Assembly (NCBI RefSeq): GCF_020410765.1 | Contig: NZ_CP084541.1 | Span: forward strand, 6,068,001-6,132,000 | Source of the DNA: Streptomyces marincola | Lineage (GTDB): Bacteria > Actinomycetota > Actinomycetes > Streptomycetales > Streptomycetaceae | Direction of reading: 5' to 3' | DNA: 64,000 nucleotides | Part shown: positions 51,419 through 60,436 of the stretch, piece by piece | How positions within the stretch are numbered: position 1 is the first letter of the stretch | Layout: each line of letters starts with the position of its first letter | Made by a program: the position numbers and the translations under genes | Notes under the pieces: generated by a model | The model's database searches: none | Seen by the model: the letters and a program-made list of their open reading frames with translations, nothing else | What the model was told of the DNA's origin: nothing

Positions 51419-52390
51419 GTGACCCTCGACCCCAGCGCCGCCAACGGGCCCGACGAGTGGACCGACACCCGGCTGCTCTTCGCCCTGGAGGAGGTGGTGG
51501 AGCGCGAGCTGAACCGCCATCTGGCCGTGGCCAAGGACTGGATGCCGCACGAGTACGTCCCGTGGAGCGAGGGCCGCGACTTCGACGGCCCGCTGGGCGG
51601 GGAGGCGTGGGCGCCGGAGCAGTCCAAGGTGAGCGACGTCGGCAGGACCGCCCTCGTCGTCAACCTCCTCACCGAGGACAACCTGCCGAGTTACCACCAC
51701 GAAATAGCGACCATCTTCGGACGCGACGGCGCGTGGGGGACCTGGGTGCACCGGTGGACCGCGGAAGAGGGCAGGCACGGCATCGTGATGCGGGACTACC
51801 TGCTCACCACGCGGGCGGTGGACCCGGTGCAGCTGGAGAACTTCCGCATGGCCCACATGTCGGAGGGCTTCGAGTCGGACAACCGGCACTCGATGCTCCA
51901 CTCGGTGGCGTACGTCGCCTTCCAGGAGCTGGCCACCCGCATCTCGCACCGCAACACCGGGCATGAGTCCGGCGACCCGGTGTGCGACCGGATGCTCGCC
52001 CGGATCGCCACGGACGAAAACCTTCACATGGTTTTCTACCGCAATCTGCTGCGCGCGGCCTTCGAGCTGGCCCCCGACCAGACGATGCGCGCCGTGCGCG
52101 ATGTCGTCGTCGGCTTCCGCATGCCGGGCCACGGCATCCCGGGCTTCGAGCGGGCCGCGGCCCGCATGGCCGTCGGCGGCATCTACAACCTGCGCATCCA
52201 CCACGACGACGTCGTGCAGCCGGTGCTTCGCAACCTGAAGGCGCTCGACCTCGGCGGCTTGGGCGCCGAGGGGCAGAAGGCGCAGGAGGAGCTGGGCACG
52301 TTCCTGTCCGGGCTCGACGCCGAGGCGGCGCTCTTCGACGAGCGGCTCGCCGCCCGCCGCGCACGAATCGCGGCGCGGAAGGCGGGCTGA
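51419..52390 (+). CDS. Acyl-ACP desaturase (DesA-type)
   Basis: This 323-aa protein from GTG has AGGAG 6 nt upstream. Diiron ligands follow the acyl-ACP desaturase pattern: Glu in EDNLPSYHHEIATIFG, EEGRH (116-120), Glu170 in FQELATRISHRNTGH and DENLH (199-203). It introduces a double bond into ACP-bound fatty acids, so it sets membrane fluidity. There is no membrane segment, as expected for the soluble class. Control is by a double palindrome over its promoter. Confidence 0.92.
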   Translation: MTLDPSAANGPDEWTDTRLLFALEEVVERELNRHLAVAKDWMPHEYVPWSEGRDFDGPLGGEAWAPEQSKVSDVGRTALVVNLLTEDNLPSYHHEIATIFGRDGAWGTWVHRWTAEEGRHGIVMRDYLLTTRAVDPVQLENFRMAHMSEGFESDNRHSMLHSVAYVAFQELATRISHRNTGHESGDPVCDRMLARIATDENLHMVFYRNLLRAAFELAPDQTMRAVRDVVVGFRMPGHGIPGFERAAARMAVGGIYNLRIHHDDVVQPVLRNLKALDLGGLGAEGQKAQEELGTFLSGLDAEAALFDERLAARRARIAARKAG

Positions 52391-52410
52391 CACCGCGCCC
52401 GCCGCGCCCC

Positions 52411-52442
52411 GCCCGCTCCCGGCACCGCGACCGGGAGCGGGC
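52411..52442 (+). terminator. Hairpin terminator of the desaturase gene
   Basis: GCCCGCTCCCGG (52411-52422) and CCGGGAGCGGGC (52431-52442) with an 8-nt loop, followed by GGGAAAAG. Confidence 0.7.
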
Positions 52443-52454
52443 GGGAAAAGCCGG

Positions 52455-52483
52455 TTGCGGGGCCGAGGCCCGATGCCTACGCT
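52455..52483 (+). promoter_or_regulatory. Promoter of the ABC-F gene
   Basis: TTGCGG (52455-52460) and TACGCT (52478-52483) are 17 bp apart, directly after the preceding terminator. Transcription would start near 52490, giving a leader of about 220 nt before the ABC-F ATG. Confidence 0.55.
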
Positions 52484-52519
52484 CGGACTCGGCCCTGTTG
52501 CCGTCGATCGGAGAGGCCC

Positions 52520-52531
52520 TTGTTCATCTGA
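52520..52531 (+). promoter_or_regulatory. Possible three-codon upstream ORF in the ABC-F leader
   Basis: TTG TTC ATC TGA follows GGAGAGG by 3 nt, close to the expected transcription start. Further downstream GCTCGG/CCGAGC and GTGTC/GACAC could form a stem just before the ABC-F Shine-Dalgarno. Short upstream ORFs with attenuators are known for antibiotic-induced ABC-F genes; here it is only a candidate. Confidence 0.35.
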
Positions 52532-52709
52532 GGTCGGAAGACGCCGCGAGCCCGACGGACGTGCCCACACGCACGCGCCGCGCCCTCGCGACCCACCTCG
52601 GATGTGACGGCCGTTCTCCCGCCTCCTCCTCCGGTTCGCCCGCGCCCGGTCCGGGCTCGGTGTCTTCCCTGTGCCGCCCGACACCCACCCGAGCGCACCG
52701 GAGGCCCCC

Positions 52710-54317
52710 ATGGCCGCAGCCATCACGTACATCACCTGTCAGCAGCTCACGTTCTCCTGGCCCGACGGCACTCCCGTCCTCGACGGCCTCGATCTCGCCG
52801 TCGGCCCCGGCCGCACCGGGCTGATCGGTCTCAACGGGAGCGGCAAGTCGACGCTGCTGAAACTCATCGCCGGCGAACTCACCCCGTCCGCCGGTGCCGT
52901 GCGGGTCGCGGGAGAGGTCGGACACCTTCCGCAGAACCTCACGCTCGACACCGGCCGCAGGGTCGACGACGTGCTGGGCATCGCCCGTACCCGCGCGGCG
53001 CTGCACGCCATCGAGGCGGGCGACACGGACGAACGGCACTTCGCGGCCGTCGGCGAGGACTGGGACGTGGAGGAACGCACGCGCGCCACGCTCGAACAGC
53101 TCGGGCTCGCCCACATCGGGCTCGACCGCACGGTCGGCGAGGTGTCCGGTGGCGAGGGCGTACTGCTGCGGCTGGCCGCCCTGCTGCTGCGCCGCCCCGA
53201 GGTCCTGCTGCTCGACGAGCCCACCAACAACCTCGACGTGGACGCCAGGCAGCGCCTGTACGCGGCGGTCTCCGCCTGGCGCGGCGTGCTCGTGGTCGTC
53301 AGCCACGACCGTGAACTGCTCGAACGCGTCGATCACATCGCCGATCTGCGGGAGGGCACGGTGCGGTGGTTCGGCGGCACGCTCTCCGCGTACGAGGAGG
53401 CGCTCTCCGTCGAACAGGAGGCGGCCGAACGCATGGTGCGCGTGGCCGAGGCGGACGTGCGGCGGCAGAAGCGCGAACTGATCGAGGCGCACGACAAACT
53501 GGCGGGCCGCGCCCGCATGGCGAAGAAGGCGTTCGAGAACAAGAAGGAGCCGCGCGCGGTGATGCGGGCCCGCAAGCGGACGGCCCAGGAGTCCGCGGGC
53601 AAGCACCGCATCCTGCACGAGGAGCGGCTGGAGAAGGCGCGCGAGCGGCTGACCGAGGCCGAGGGCGCGGTGCGGGACGACGACGAGATCCGGGTGGACC
53701 TGCCGTTCACGGCGGTGCCGCCGCGGCGGCGGGTCCTGACCCTCACCGACGCGGAACTGCGCTGCGGGGCACGGGCGACGCTCCAGCTCCGGGGGCCCGA
53801 GCGGGTCGCCCTCGTGGGGCCGAACGGCGCGGGCAAGACCACGCTGCTGCGCACGGTCGTGGGGGAACTGCCGGCCCGTTCCGGCGAGGTGGTGGCGCAC
53901 GTACCGCTGCGCCACCTGCCGCAGCGGCTCGACATCCTCGACGAGTCGCTGAGCGTCCTGGACAACGTGCGCGCGCTGGCTTCCGGCGCGGACCCGCAGC
54001 AGACCCGCGCGCGGCTGGCGCGGTTCCTCTTCCGCAAGGACCGGCCGGATCAACTGGTGGGCGGGCTCTCGGGCGGGGAGCGGTTCCGGGCCTCGCTCGC
54101 CGCCCTGATGCTCGCGGATCCGGCGCCGCAACTGCTGCTGCTCGACGAGCCGACGAACAACCTGGACCTGGCGAGCGTGCGCCAGCTCACGTCGGCGCTC
54201 GCGTCCTACCGGGGCGCGCTGCTCGTCGCCAGCCACGACCTGCCGTTCCTGCGGGGGCTCGGCATCGACAGGTGGCTGCGGCTCGACGGGGAGCTGACCG
54301 AGTCGGAGCCGCTGTGA
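52710..54317 (+). CDS. ABC-F family ATPase (ribosome protection / antibiotic resistance type)
   Basis: This 535-aa protein has GGAGG before the ATG. Two ABC domains without membrane segments: Walker A GLNGSGKS (40-47), signature VSGGEG and LLLDEPTNNLD in the first; GPNGAGKTT, LSGGERFRASLAAL and LLLLDEPTNNLD in the second. They are joined by a charged coiled-coil linker of about 80 residues. ABC-F proteins act on the ribosome, displacing antibiotics or aiding translation. A long leader with a candidate uORF fits a drug-inducible member. Confidence 0.9.
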   Translation: MAAAITYITCQQLTFSWPDGTPVLDGLDLAVGPGRTGLIGLNGSGKSTLLKLIAGELTPSAGAVRVAGEVGHLPQNLTLDTGRRVDDVLGIARTRAALHAIEAGDTDERHFAAVGEDWDVEERTRATLEQLGLAHIGLDRTVGEVSGGEGVLLRLAALLLRRPEVLLLDEPTNNLDVDARQRLYAAVSAWRGVLVVVSHDRELLERVDHIADLREGTVRWFGGTLSAYEEALSVEQEAAERMVRVAEADVRRQKRELIEAHDKLAGRARMAKKAFENKKEPRAVMRARKRTAQESAGKHRILHEERLEKARERLTEAEGAVRDDDEIRVDLPFTAVPPRRRVLTLTDAELRCGARATLQLRGPERVALVGPNGAGKTTLLRTVVGELPARSGEVVAHVPLRHLPQRLDILDESLSVLDNVRALASGADPQQTRARLARFLFRKDRPDQLVGGLSGGERFRASLAALMLADPAPQLLLLDEPTNNLDLASVRQLTSALASYRGALLVASHDLPFLRGLGIDRWLRLDGELTESEPL

Positions 54318-54411
54318 CCGGGGCCGTCGCGCGGCGGAAGGCCGCCGGGGCGCCCGTGCCGCCCGCCCGGTCGGGGCCGGTGGCGGGCGCCCCGCGCGGC
54401 GGTCTTCGGCC

Positions 54412-56178
54412 TCAGCTCATCTGGGTCGCCTGGAGCCGGGCATAGGCCCCGCCCCGCCTGAGCAGTTCCGCGTGGCTGCCGACCTCGCTGATGCGGCCGT
54501 GCTCCATGACGACGATGCGGTCCGCGCCGCGCACCGTGGACAGCCGGTGAGCCACGACGAACACGGTGCGGCCCCGCATCAGCCGGTCCATCGCCTGCTG
54601 CACCAGCGCCTCGGAACGGGTGTCGAGGGCGGAGGTCGCCTCGTCGAGCACCAGGATGCGCGGATCGCGGATCAGGGCCCTGGCGATGGCGATGCGCTGG
54701 CGCTGCCCGCCGGACAGCCGGGCGCCGCGTTCCCCGACGACGGTGTCGAGCCCGTCGGGCAGCCGTTCGACGAACTCCAGCGCGTTGGCGTCGCGCAGGG
54801 CCTCACGCACCGCGCGCTCGTCGATCTCCCGCATGCCGTAGCCGACGTTCTCCCTGATGCTGCCCTCGAAGAGCACGGATTCCTGCGGGACGACCGAGAG
54901 GAACCTCCGGTAGCTGCGCAGGTCGAGTTCGGCCATGTCGGTGCCGTCGAGCAGGATCCGGCCCGACACCGGTCGGATGAAGCCGATCAGCAGGTTGAGC
55001 ACGGTGGACTTGCCGGCGCCCGAGGCGCCGACGAGGGCCACGGTCTCGCCCGGCGGCACCGTGAGGTCGAAGTCGGTGATGGCCGCGGCCCCTTCGCCGT
55101 CGTACCGGAAGGTCACGTCGTCGAAGACCAGCCGGCCCTTGACGGCCGTGACCTCCGTCTTGCCCGCGTTGACTTCAAGGTCGGGGGCCTGGAGCACCTC
55201 GCCGGCCGAACGCACCGACTCAAGGCCCTTGGCGATGATCGGGGTCAGGCCCATCAGCATCGTCATCGAGCCGGTGAGCGTGGTGAAGAAGGTGCTGAGC
55301 ATCACCACGTCGCCCGCCGTGACCGGCAGCCACTGGTAGTAGGAGACGAGGGCCGAGGCGGTCAGGAAGGTGATGCCGATCATGTTCAGCAGGATCCACG
55401 CCAGCGCGCCGAAGTGCCCGTTGAGCAGGTCGAGCCGTATGCCGGCGGACAGCACCTGCCGCAGGGACCCGTTCACCCGCAGCAGCGCGGCCCGTTCGAG
55501 GCCGTGCGCCCGGGTGACGGGAATCAGGCTCGTCATCTCGCCGACCCGGGTGGACAGGTGCTCGACCTGGCGGCGGAACTGCTCGTTCTGGCCGCGCAGC
55601 CGGGACCGCAGCCGCTGCACGAGCAGCGCCGCCGCCGGCACGACCACGATGAACGCGGGGAGCGCCGCGGGCACGCGCAGGCCGATGACCGCGAGACCGC
55701 CGAGGAGCGTGATGACCGCCGCGAGCCCCGTGTCGGCGCTCTGCTGCACCGACGTCTCGATGTTCTCCACGTCCCGGATCACCTTCGTCTGGAGCGCGCT
55801 GGCACTGACCCGGGAGTGGTAGCCGATGGACAGCTCCTGCATGCGGCGGCACAGCGCGGAACGCAGCGCCGTGCCCGTGCGGCGCACGCTGCCGTGCATG
55901 CACCGCACGTAGAGGAGGTGCGTCGGGTAGTTGAGGGCGAGCACCGCGACCAGCAGCAGCGCGTTGGCGGTCAGTTCCGAGACGGGCCTGTGGTCCACGA
56001 CGATGTCGATGATGTTGGCGGTGACCAGGGGAAGCAGCCAGGCCGGGCTGTGCTTGACGACGAATGCCAGAACGGCGACCACGAGCCGGAGGCGGTCTTC
56101 CCGGAACAGATAGGCGAGGGTCCGCACCGGATGCTCCCCCTGGTAGCGGTGCTCCAGGGGACCTTGCGGCAGTGCCAT
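54412..56178 (-). CDS. ABC exporter, fused permease and ATPase
   Basis: This 588-aa protein has an N-terminal six-helix exporter domain (about 20-320; LVVAVLAFVVKHSPAWLLPL and following helices) and a C-terminal ATPase with Walker A GASGAGKST, signature LSGGQRQRIAIARALI and Walker B ILVLDEATSALD. It is a type IV half-transporter acting as a homodimer. The export substrate is unknown. The start is the ATG in MALPQGPLEHRY; the Shine-Dalgarno is distant. It is convergent with the ABC-F gene. Confidence 0.92.
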   Translation of the reverse strand: MALPQGPLEHRYQGEHPVRTLAYLFREDRLRLVVAVLAFVVKHSPAWLLPLVTANIIDIVVDHRPVSELTANALLLVAVLALNYPTHLLYVRCMHGSVRRTGTALRSALCRRMQELSIGYHSRVSASALQTKVIRDVENIETSVQQSADTGLAAVITLLGGLAVIGLRVPAALPAFIVVVPAAALLVQRLRSRLRGQNEQFRRQVEHLSTRVGEMTSLIPVTRAHGLERAALLRVNGSLRQVLSAGIRLDLLNGHFGALAWILLNMIGITFLTASALVSYYQWLPVTAGDVVMLSTFFTTLTGSMTMLMGLTPIIAKGLESVRSAGEVLQAPDLEVNAGKTEVTAVKGRLVFDDVTFRYDGEGAAAITDFDLTVPPGETVALVGASGAGKSTVLNLLIGFIRPVSGRILLDGTDMAELDLRSYRRFLSVVPQESVLFEGSIRENVGYGMREIDERAVREALRDANALEFVERLPDGLDTVVGERGARLSGGQRQRIAIARALIRDPRILVLDEATSALDTRSEALVQQAMDRLMRGRTVFVVAHRLSTVRGADRIVVMEHGRISEVGSHAELLRRGGAYARLQATQMS

Positions 56179-56506
56179 GACAGCTGCGCTCCAACCTCCA
56201 GGGGATTCGGTCGGGATGACCTTGCCCCTGTAGCGCCTCGGACACTCACCGATATGTCGACAGCAAAAGGGATCTGCCCTTTTCCTTCTGGTTCGGGGTA
56301 CTTCATATACATGGTGATAGTAGTCATGCGTGGCCGTGGCCGCCGCGCAAAGGCGGTGGTCGTCGCGTTCCCGGGAGCCGGCGACCGCGCACGCGCGGCG
56401 GTGCGCCCGGGGGAGTCGCGTGAACCGGCGCCCGCGCCGGGACGGCAACCCGCCGCGCGTTCGCAACGGTGCGCCCGCCTGACCGGGTGACGCGCCGGCG
56501 CCTGTG

Positions 56507-56728
56507 TCAGGCGGTCTCCACGCGCAGCCGCGGTTCGCAGAACATCTGCACGTAGCCGCACTGGCCGCAGATGAGCCCGGTCGCGGACTTCGCGGACCAG
56601 TCGAGCCCGAGGAAGGACAGACCGGTGCCGTCGAGCCTGATCTCGCGGCGGGTGAACAGGTGGTAGCGGCAGAACGGGCAGTGAACCTGCTGATTGCCCA
56701 CGAACACCCGCATCGCACGTTGGCCCAT
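56507..56728 (-). CDS. Small zinc-ribbon protein
   Basis: This 73-aa protein contains CPFCRYHLFTRREI and later CGQCGYVQMFCEP, two Cys pairs of a zinc ribbon with an intervening beta segment (LDGTGLSFLGLDWSAKSATG). It resembles small conserved actinobacterial proteins of unknown function, perhaps nucleic-acid binding. It stands 329 bp upstream of the ABC exporter gene on the same strand; the gap holds no clear gene. Confidence 0.7.
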   Translation of the reverse strand: MGQRAMRVFVGNQQVHCPFCRYHLFTRREIRLDGTGLSFLGLDWSAKSATGLICGQCGYVQMFCEPRLRVETA

Positions 56729-56957
56729 CGCGTTCCCTCGCTCCCTCCGGCCGGCTATTTGATGATCATCCCACTCCGCGGGAAGTCGTCAGGCATGGGT
56801 AAGAGGACGGTCGTAAATCGAGGGCAAATGAATCAACTTGATCGGGGTACGTCTCAAATGTGGCGAGTTGTGGTCACTGGGTCATGGGGCCATGGCACAT
56901 GCCAACACTCGGAACCAGTGAGACACCAACACGAGTGAAGGGACCGGTGCCGACAGC

Positions 56958-57431
56958 ATGGAGAGTCGATCAAGCGCCCCGACGCGCCCCGCGGTTCCGC
57001 CGGCACCGGGACGCGCGCGCGGCGTCCGCCGGTACACCGTCGCCCCGGCGGATTCCGCCGTGCCACGACTGCGCCACGCCGTCGGCGACTTCCTGCGCGA
57101 GCACGCCCCGCTCTCCGCGGAACGGCGGGACGCCGCGCTGCTGATCCTCTCCGAGCTCCTCACCAACGCGATCAGGCACGCCGGACCGCTCACCCCGCGG
57201 ATCGCCGTCGAGGCCGGCCTCGACGGCGCGCGGCTCAGGCTCTCGGTGGAGGACCGGCACCCCCACCGCCCGCGCGCCCTCGACCCGCACCCGGAGGCGC
57301 AGGACATCGGCGGGCGCGGCCTGCTGCTGGTGAAGGTCATGGCCGCGGAGGCGGGCGGCGACTGCGGTGTGGACCCGACCGCGTCGGGCGGCAAGGTCAT
57401 CTGGGCGACCCTGCCCTACGACCGGGCGTGA
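56958..57431 (+). CDS. RsbW-like ATP-binding protein (HATPase_c_2)
   Basis: This 157-aa GHKL domain protein has N-box LLILSELLTNAIRHAGPL and IGGRGLLLVKVMAAEAGG, followed by GGKVIWATLP. It is the third single-domain anti-sigma-type ATPase in the window. The N-terminal 25 residues are Pro/Arg-rich. No sigma factor is adjacent. The Shine-Dalgarno is weak. Confidence 0.87.
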   Translation: MESRSSAPTRPAVPPAPGRARGVRRYTVAPADSAVPRLRHAVGDFLREHAPLSAERRDAALLILSELLTNAIRHAGPLTPRIAVEAGLDGARLRLSVEDRHPHRPRALDPHPEAQDIGGRGLLLVKVMAAEAGGDCGVDPTASGGKVIWATLPYDRA

Positions 57432-57439
57432 GGCGGGGC

Positions 57440-57462
57440 AGGGCGCGAGCCGGGCGCGCCCT
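57440..57462. terminator. Hairpin between convergent ATPase and idi genes
   Basis: AGGGCGCG (57440-57447) and CGCGCCCT (57455-57462) with a 7-nt loop; the right arm reaches the idi stop codon. Confidence 0.5.
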
Positions 57463-58031
57463 CACCAGCCCGCCGACGCCCCCGTCAGGTGGCGCAGGGC
57501 CGGGCGCGCCGCGTCGAGCACCGTGGGGAACCAGGCGGAGAACGCTCCGGAGTCCCGCATCCCCGCCAGCTCCTCCGGCGTGACGAAGGCCGTGTCCGCG
57601 ACCTCCTCGGGGGACGGCCGCGGCGTCCGGTCCACCAGGCCGGCGAACAGGTGGTTGTACTCCCGCTCGACCAGACCCGACTGCGGATCCGGATGGTGGT
57701 AGGTGACCGTGCCGGCCTCGCGCAGCAGCGCGGGCGCCACGCCCAACTCCTCGACGGTGCGCCGCGTGGCGGCCAGGAACGGCGGCTCGCCCGGGTACGG
57801 GTGGCCGCAGCACGTGTTCGACCAGACGCCGGGGGAGTGGTACTTCCCCAGCGCGCGGCGCTGGAGCAGCAGCCGCCCCGCGGCGTCGAACAGGAAGACG
57901 GAGAAGGCACGGTGCAGTCTTCCCGGCGCCTGGTGTGCGGACAGCTTCTCCGCGGTCCCCACCGTCCTGCCGTCCTCGTCGACGAGTTCGAGCATGACCT
58001 GATCCGCCATGGCGTCGGTGCTCTGCGGCAT
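57462..58031 (-). CDS. idi: Isopentenyl-diphosphate delta-isomerase, type I
   Basis: This 189-aa Nudix-fold enzyme interconverts IPP and DMAPP for isoprenoid synthesis. HRAFSVFLFDAAGRLLLQRR, the catalytic Cys in WSNTCCGHPYPGE (Cys74/75) and the catalytic Glu in EREYNHLFAG (122-129) are present. GGAGAG precedes the ATG. Isoprenoid and lipid genes nearby (galE, the CDP-alcohol module) may belong to one envelope-lipid neighbourhood. Confidence 0.95.
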   Translation of the reverse strand: MPQSTDAMADQVMLELVDEDGRTVGTAEKLSAHQAPGRLHRAFSVFLFDAAGRLLLQRRALGKYHSPGVWSNTCCGHPYPGEPPFLAATRRTVEELGVAPALLREAGTVTYHHPDPQSGLVEREYNHLFAGLVDRTPRPSPEEVADTAFVTPEELAGMRDSGAFSAWFPTVLDAARPALRHLTGASAGW

Positions 58032-58129
58032 GCGTACCTCTCCCGGGGCCTCGCGGCCGTCGTTACCCGGCCTCGCGGCCCTACCCTCTGCCCGCCACCG
58101 CGGGCAGAGGACCAGTGTGCCGCACCGGG

Positions 58130-59062
58130 TCAGTGGCACAGACCGGGCTCATGGGCGGCGTGCCCCGAGGGTTCGAGCTGGAACGTGCAGTGCGCGACGT
58201 CGAAGTGCTCGCCCAGGCAGCCCTGCAACGCGTGCAGCATCTCCTCGTGGCCGACCGCGTCCAGCGTCTCGCGCGCCACCACGACGTGGGCGGACAGCGC
58301 GGGCATACCGGAGGTGATGGTCCACACGTGCAGGTCATGCAGCCCCTCGACGCCCGGCAGTCCCAGCACGTGGTCCCTGACCTCGGCGATCCGCACGTCC
58401 TTCGGCGCGGTTTCGAGGAGCACGTCGATCGCCTCGCGCGCCAGCCTGACCGCGCGCGGCACGATCAGGAGGGCGATCAGCAGGGAGGCGACCGGGTCCG
58501 CGGCCTGCCAGCCGGTGAACATGATCACGAGGGCGGCGGCGATCACCGCGACCGACCCCAGGGCGTCCGCCGCCACTTCGAGGAAGGCGCCGCGCACATT
58601 CAGGCTCTCCCGCTGGCCGCGCATCAGCAGCGCGAGCGACACGCAGTTGAGCAGCAGGCCGGCGACGCCGAACACGACCGTCAGCCCGCCGGGCACCTCG
58701 GCCGGCTCCCGCAGCCGGCCGATGGCCTCGATCAGGATGTACCCGCCCACGCCCAGCAGCAGCACGCAGTTCGCCAGGGCCGCCAGGATCTCGACGCGGG
58801 CGAAGCCGAACGTCCGCCGGTCGCTGCGCACCGGCCGGTTGGCCACGTGGATGGCGACCAGGGCCATGCCGATGCCGACGGCGTCCGTGGCGACGTGGCC
58901 GGCGTCGGCGAGCAGGGCGAGCGAGCCGGTCAGCGCGGCGCCCACCAGCTCGGCCACCAGCAGAACGCAGGCGATGGCGAGGGCCGCGGTGAGCCGCCCG
59001 CGGTGCGCCGCGCCCGCGGTGCCGCCCCGCGGCGGCCCGCCGTGGTGGTGTCCGGCTCCCAT
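58130..59062 (-). CDS. Cation diffusion facilitator (zinc/cation efflux)
   Basis: This 310-aa protein has a His-rich start (GAGHHHGG), six hydrophobic helices, metal-site motifs LLADAGHVATDAVG in helix 2 and EVAADALGSVAVI in helix 5, and a cytoplasmic C-terminal domain ending DVAHCTFQLEPSGHAAHEP. It exports Zn2+ or a related metal in exchange for protons. It is monocistronic. Confidence 0.92.
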   Translation of the reverse strand: MGAGHHHGGPPRGGTAGAAHRGRLTAALAIACVLLVAELVGAALTGSLALLADAGHVATDAVGIGMALVAIHVANRPVRSDRRTFGFARVEILAALANCVLLLGVGGYILIEAIGRLREPAEVPGGLTVVFGVAGLLLNCVSLALLMRGQRESLNVRGAFLEVAADALGSVAVIAAALVIMFTGWQAADPVASLLIALLIVPRAVRLAREAIDVLLETAPKDVRIAEVRDHVLGLPGVEGLHDLHVWTITSGMPALSAHVVVARETLDAVGHEEMLHALQGCLGEHFDVAHCTFQLEPSGHAAHEPGLCH

Positions 59063-59225
59063 CGAAGCGCCCCCTTGTTTCGTCGGCACTCCACAGTGAA
59101 CTACGGGAGGGGGGTATCTGGCAACGCGGCACTGAACACCGTTGTCATGTGCTCTGACCTGCTGATTCCTGTCCCGGCCCGCCGGGTGCGCGCCGGGTGC
59201 TCCGACGTGCGGCAATGGTGGAGAG

Positions 59226-60200
59226 CTACAGGCCGCCGTGCGTGCGGCGCCAGCCCTCCCAGGCCGAGGAGACCATGTCGGGCAGTCCGCGGCGGGCCGT
59301 GAACCCCAGGCGCTCGCGAGCCAGTTCGACCGAGGCCACCACCCGTGCCGGGTCCCCCGGCCGCCGCCCGGCGACGCGCGGGGGTCCGGCGAACCCGGTG
59401 ACGTCCGCGACCAGGGCGGCCAGCTCCCGCACCGAGGCGCCGCGGCCCGTGCCGACGTTCACCGTGAGGTCGGCGCCCGGCGCGGCGTCGGCCAGGTGGC
59501 GGGCGGCGAGCAGGTGCGCGTCGGCGAGGTCGGCCACGTGCACGTAGTCGCGCACGCAGGTGCCGTCCGGCGTGGGGTAGTCGGCGCCGAAGATCTCCGG
59601 GGGCCGCCCGGCCGCGATCCGTTCGAAGAACATGGGGACGACGTTGGCCGCCCCGGCGTCCGCCAGCTCGGGGCGGGTCGCCCCGGCCACGTTGAAGTAG
59701 CGCAGGCACGCCGTCGCGATGCCGTGCGCCCGCCCGGCGGCCCGCACCAGCCACTCGCCGGCCAGCTTCGTCTCCCCGTAGGGGCTCAGCGGGCGGCAGG
59801 GCGTGTCCTCGGTGACCGTGCCGGTCTCCGGCGTGCCGTACACGGCGGCCGACGAGGAGAAGACGAACTCCCGCACCCCGGCCGCCACCACCGCGTCGAG
59901 CAGGACGGTCAGGCCGTGGACGTTGGACCGGTAGTACGCGAGCGGCTCGGCCACCGACTCGGCCACCTGCTTCTTCGCGGCCAGGTGCACCACCCCGCGC
60001 ACCCCGTGCTCGGCCAGCGTCGTGTCGAGCAGCCCCCGGTCGAGGATTGAGCCGCGCACCAGCGGCACGTCAGCCGGCAGCCGGCCGGCGCGGCCCGAGG
60101 AGAGGTCGTCGAGGACCACCACGCGTTCGCCCGCGGCGCGCATGGTCTCCACGACGTGTGCCCCGATGTACCCGGCACCCCCGGTGATCAGCCAGCTCAT
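59226..60200 (-). CDS. galE: UDP-glucose 4-epimerase
   Basis: This 324-aa SDR enzyme has the NAD motif TGGAGYIGAH (6-15), SSSAAVYG with the active-site Ser and the catalytic YGETK (Tyr141, Lys145). It interconverts UDP-glucose and UDP-galactose. It is divergent from the CDP-alcohol phosphatidyltransferase operon, perhaps supplying UDP-sugars for the same envelope product. Confidence 0.94.
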   Translation of the reverse strand: MSWLITGGAGYIGAHVVETMRAAGERVVVLDDLSSGRAGRLPADVPLVRGSILDRGLLDTTLAEHGVRGVVHLAAKKQVAESVAEPLAYYRSNVHGLTVLLDAVVAAGVREFVFSSSAAVYGTPETGTVTEDTPCRPLSPYGETKLAGEWLVRAAGRAHGIATACLRYFNVAGATRPELADAGAANVVPMFFERIAAGRPPEIFGADYPTPDGTCVRDYVHVADLADAHLLAARHLADAAPGADLTVNVGTGRGASVRELAALVADVTGFAGPPRVAGRRPGDPARVVASVELARERLGFTARRGLPDMVSSAWEGWRRTHGGL

Positions 60201-60436
60201 GAGGGCACCCTAACCCCGGGGGAACCCGTCGGACGCCGGGGGCGCGGGCCCGCCCCGGCCCCGCGCTCTCCTGTCGCCCGCCGTGTCGGTGGCGTCACAT
60301 AGGGTCGCGGTGACCGCCGCGCGGGGCGCCGGACATGAACTCGGGGTTTCTTGGGGTCAACGCCATTCTTTCCGTGTGGTGGTCATCAGATAATCTCTGC
60401 CGACGTGCAGCCGTGCCGACGGTTCTGCCCCAAGGA

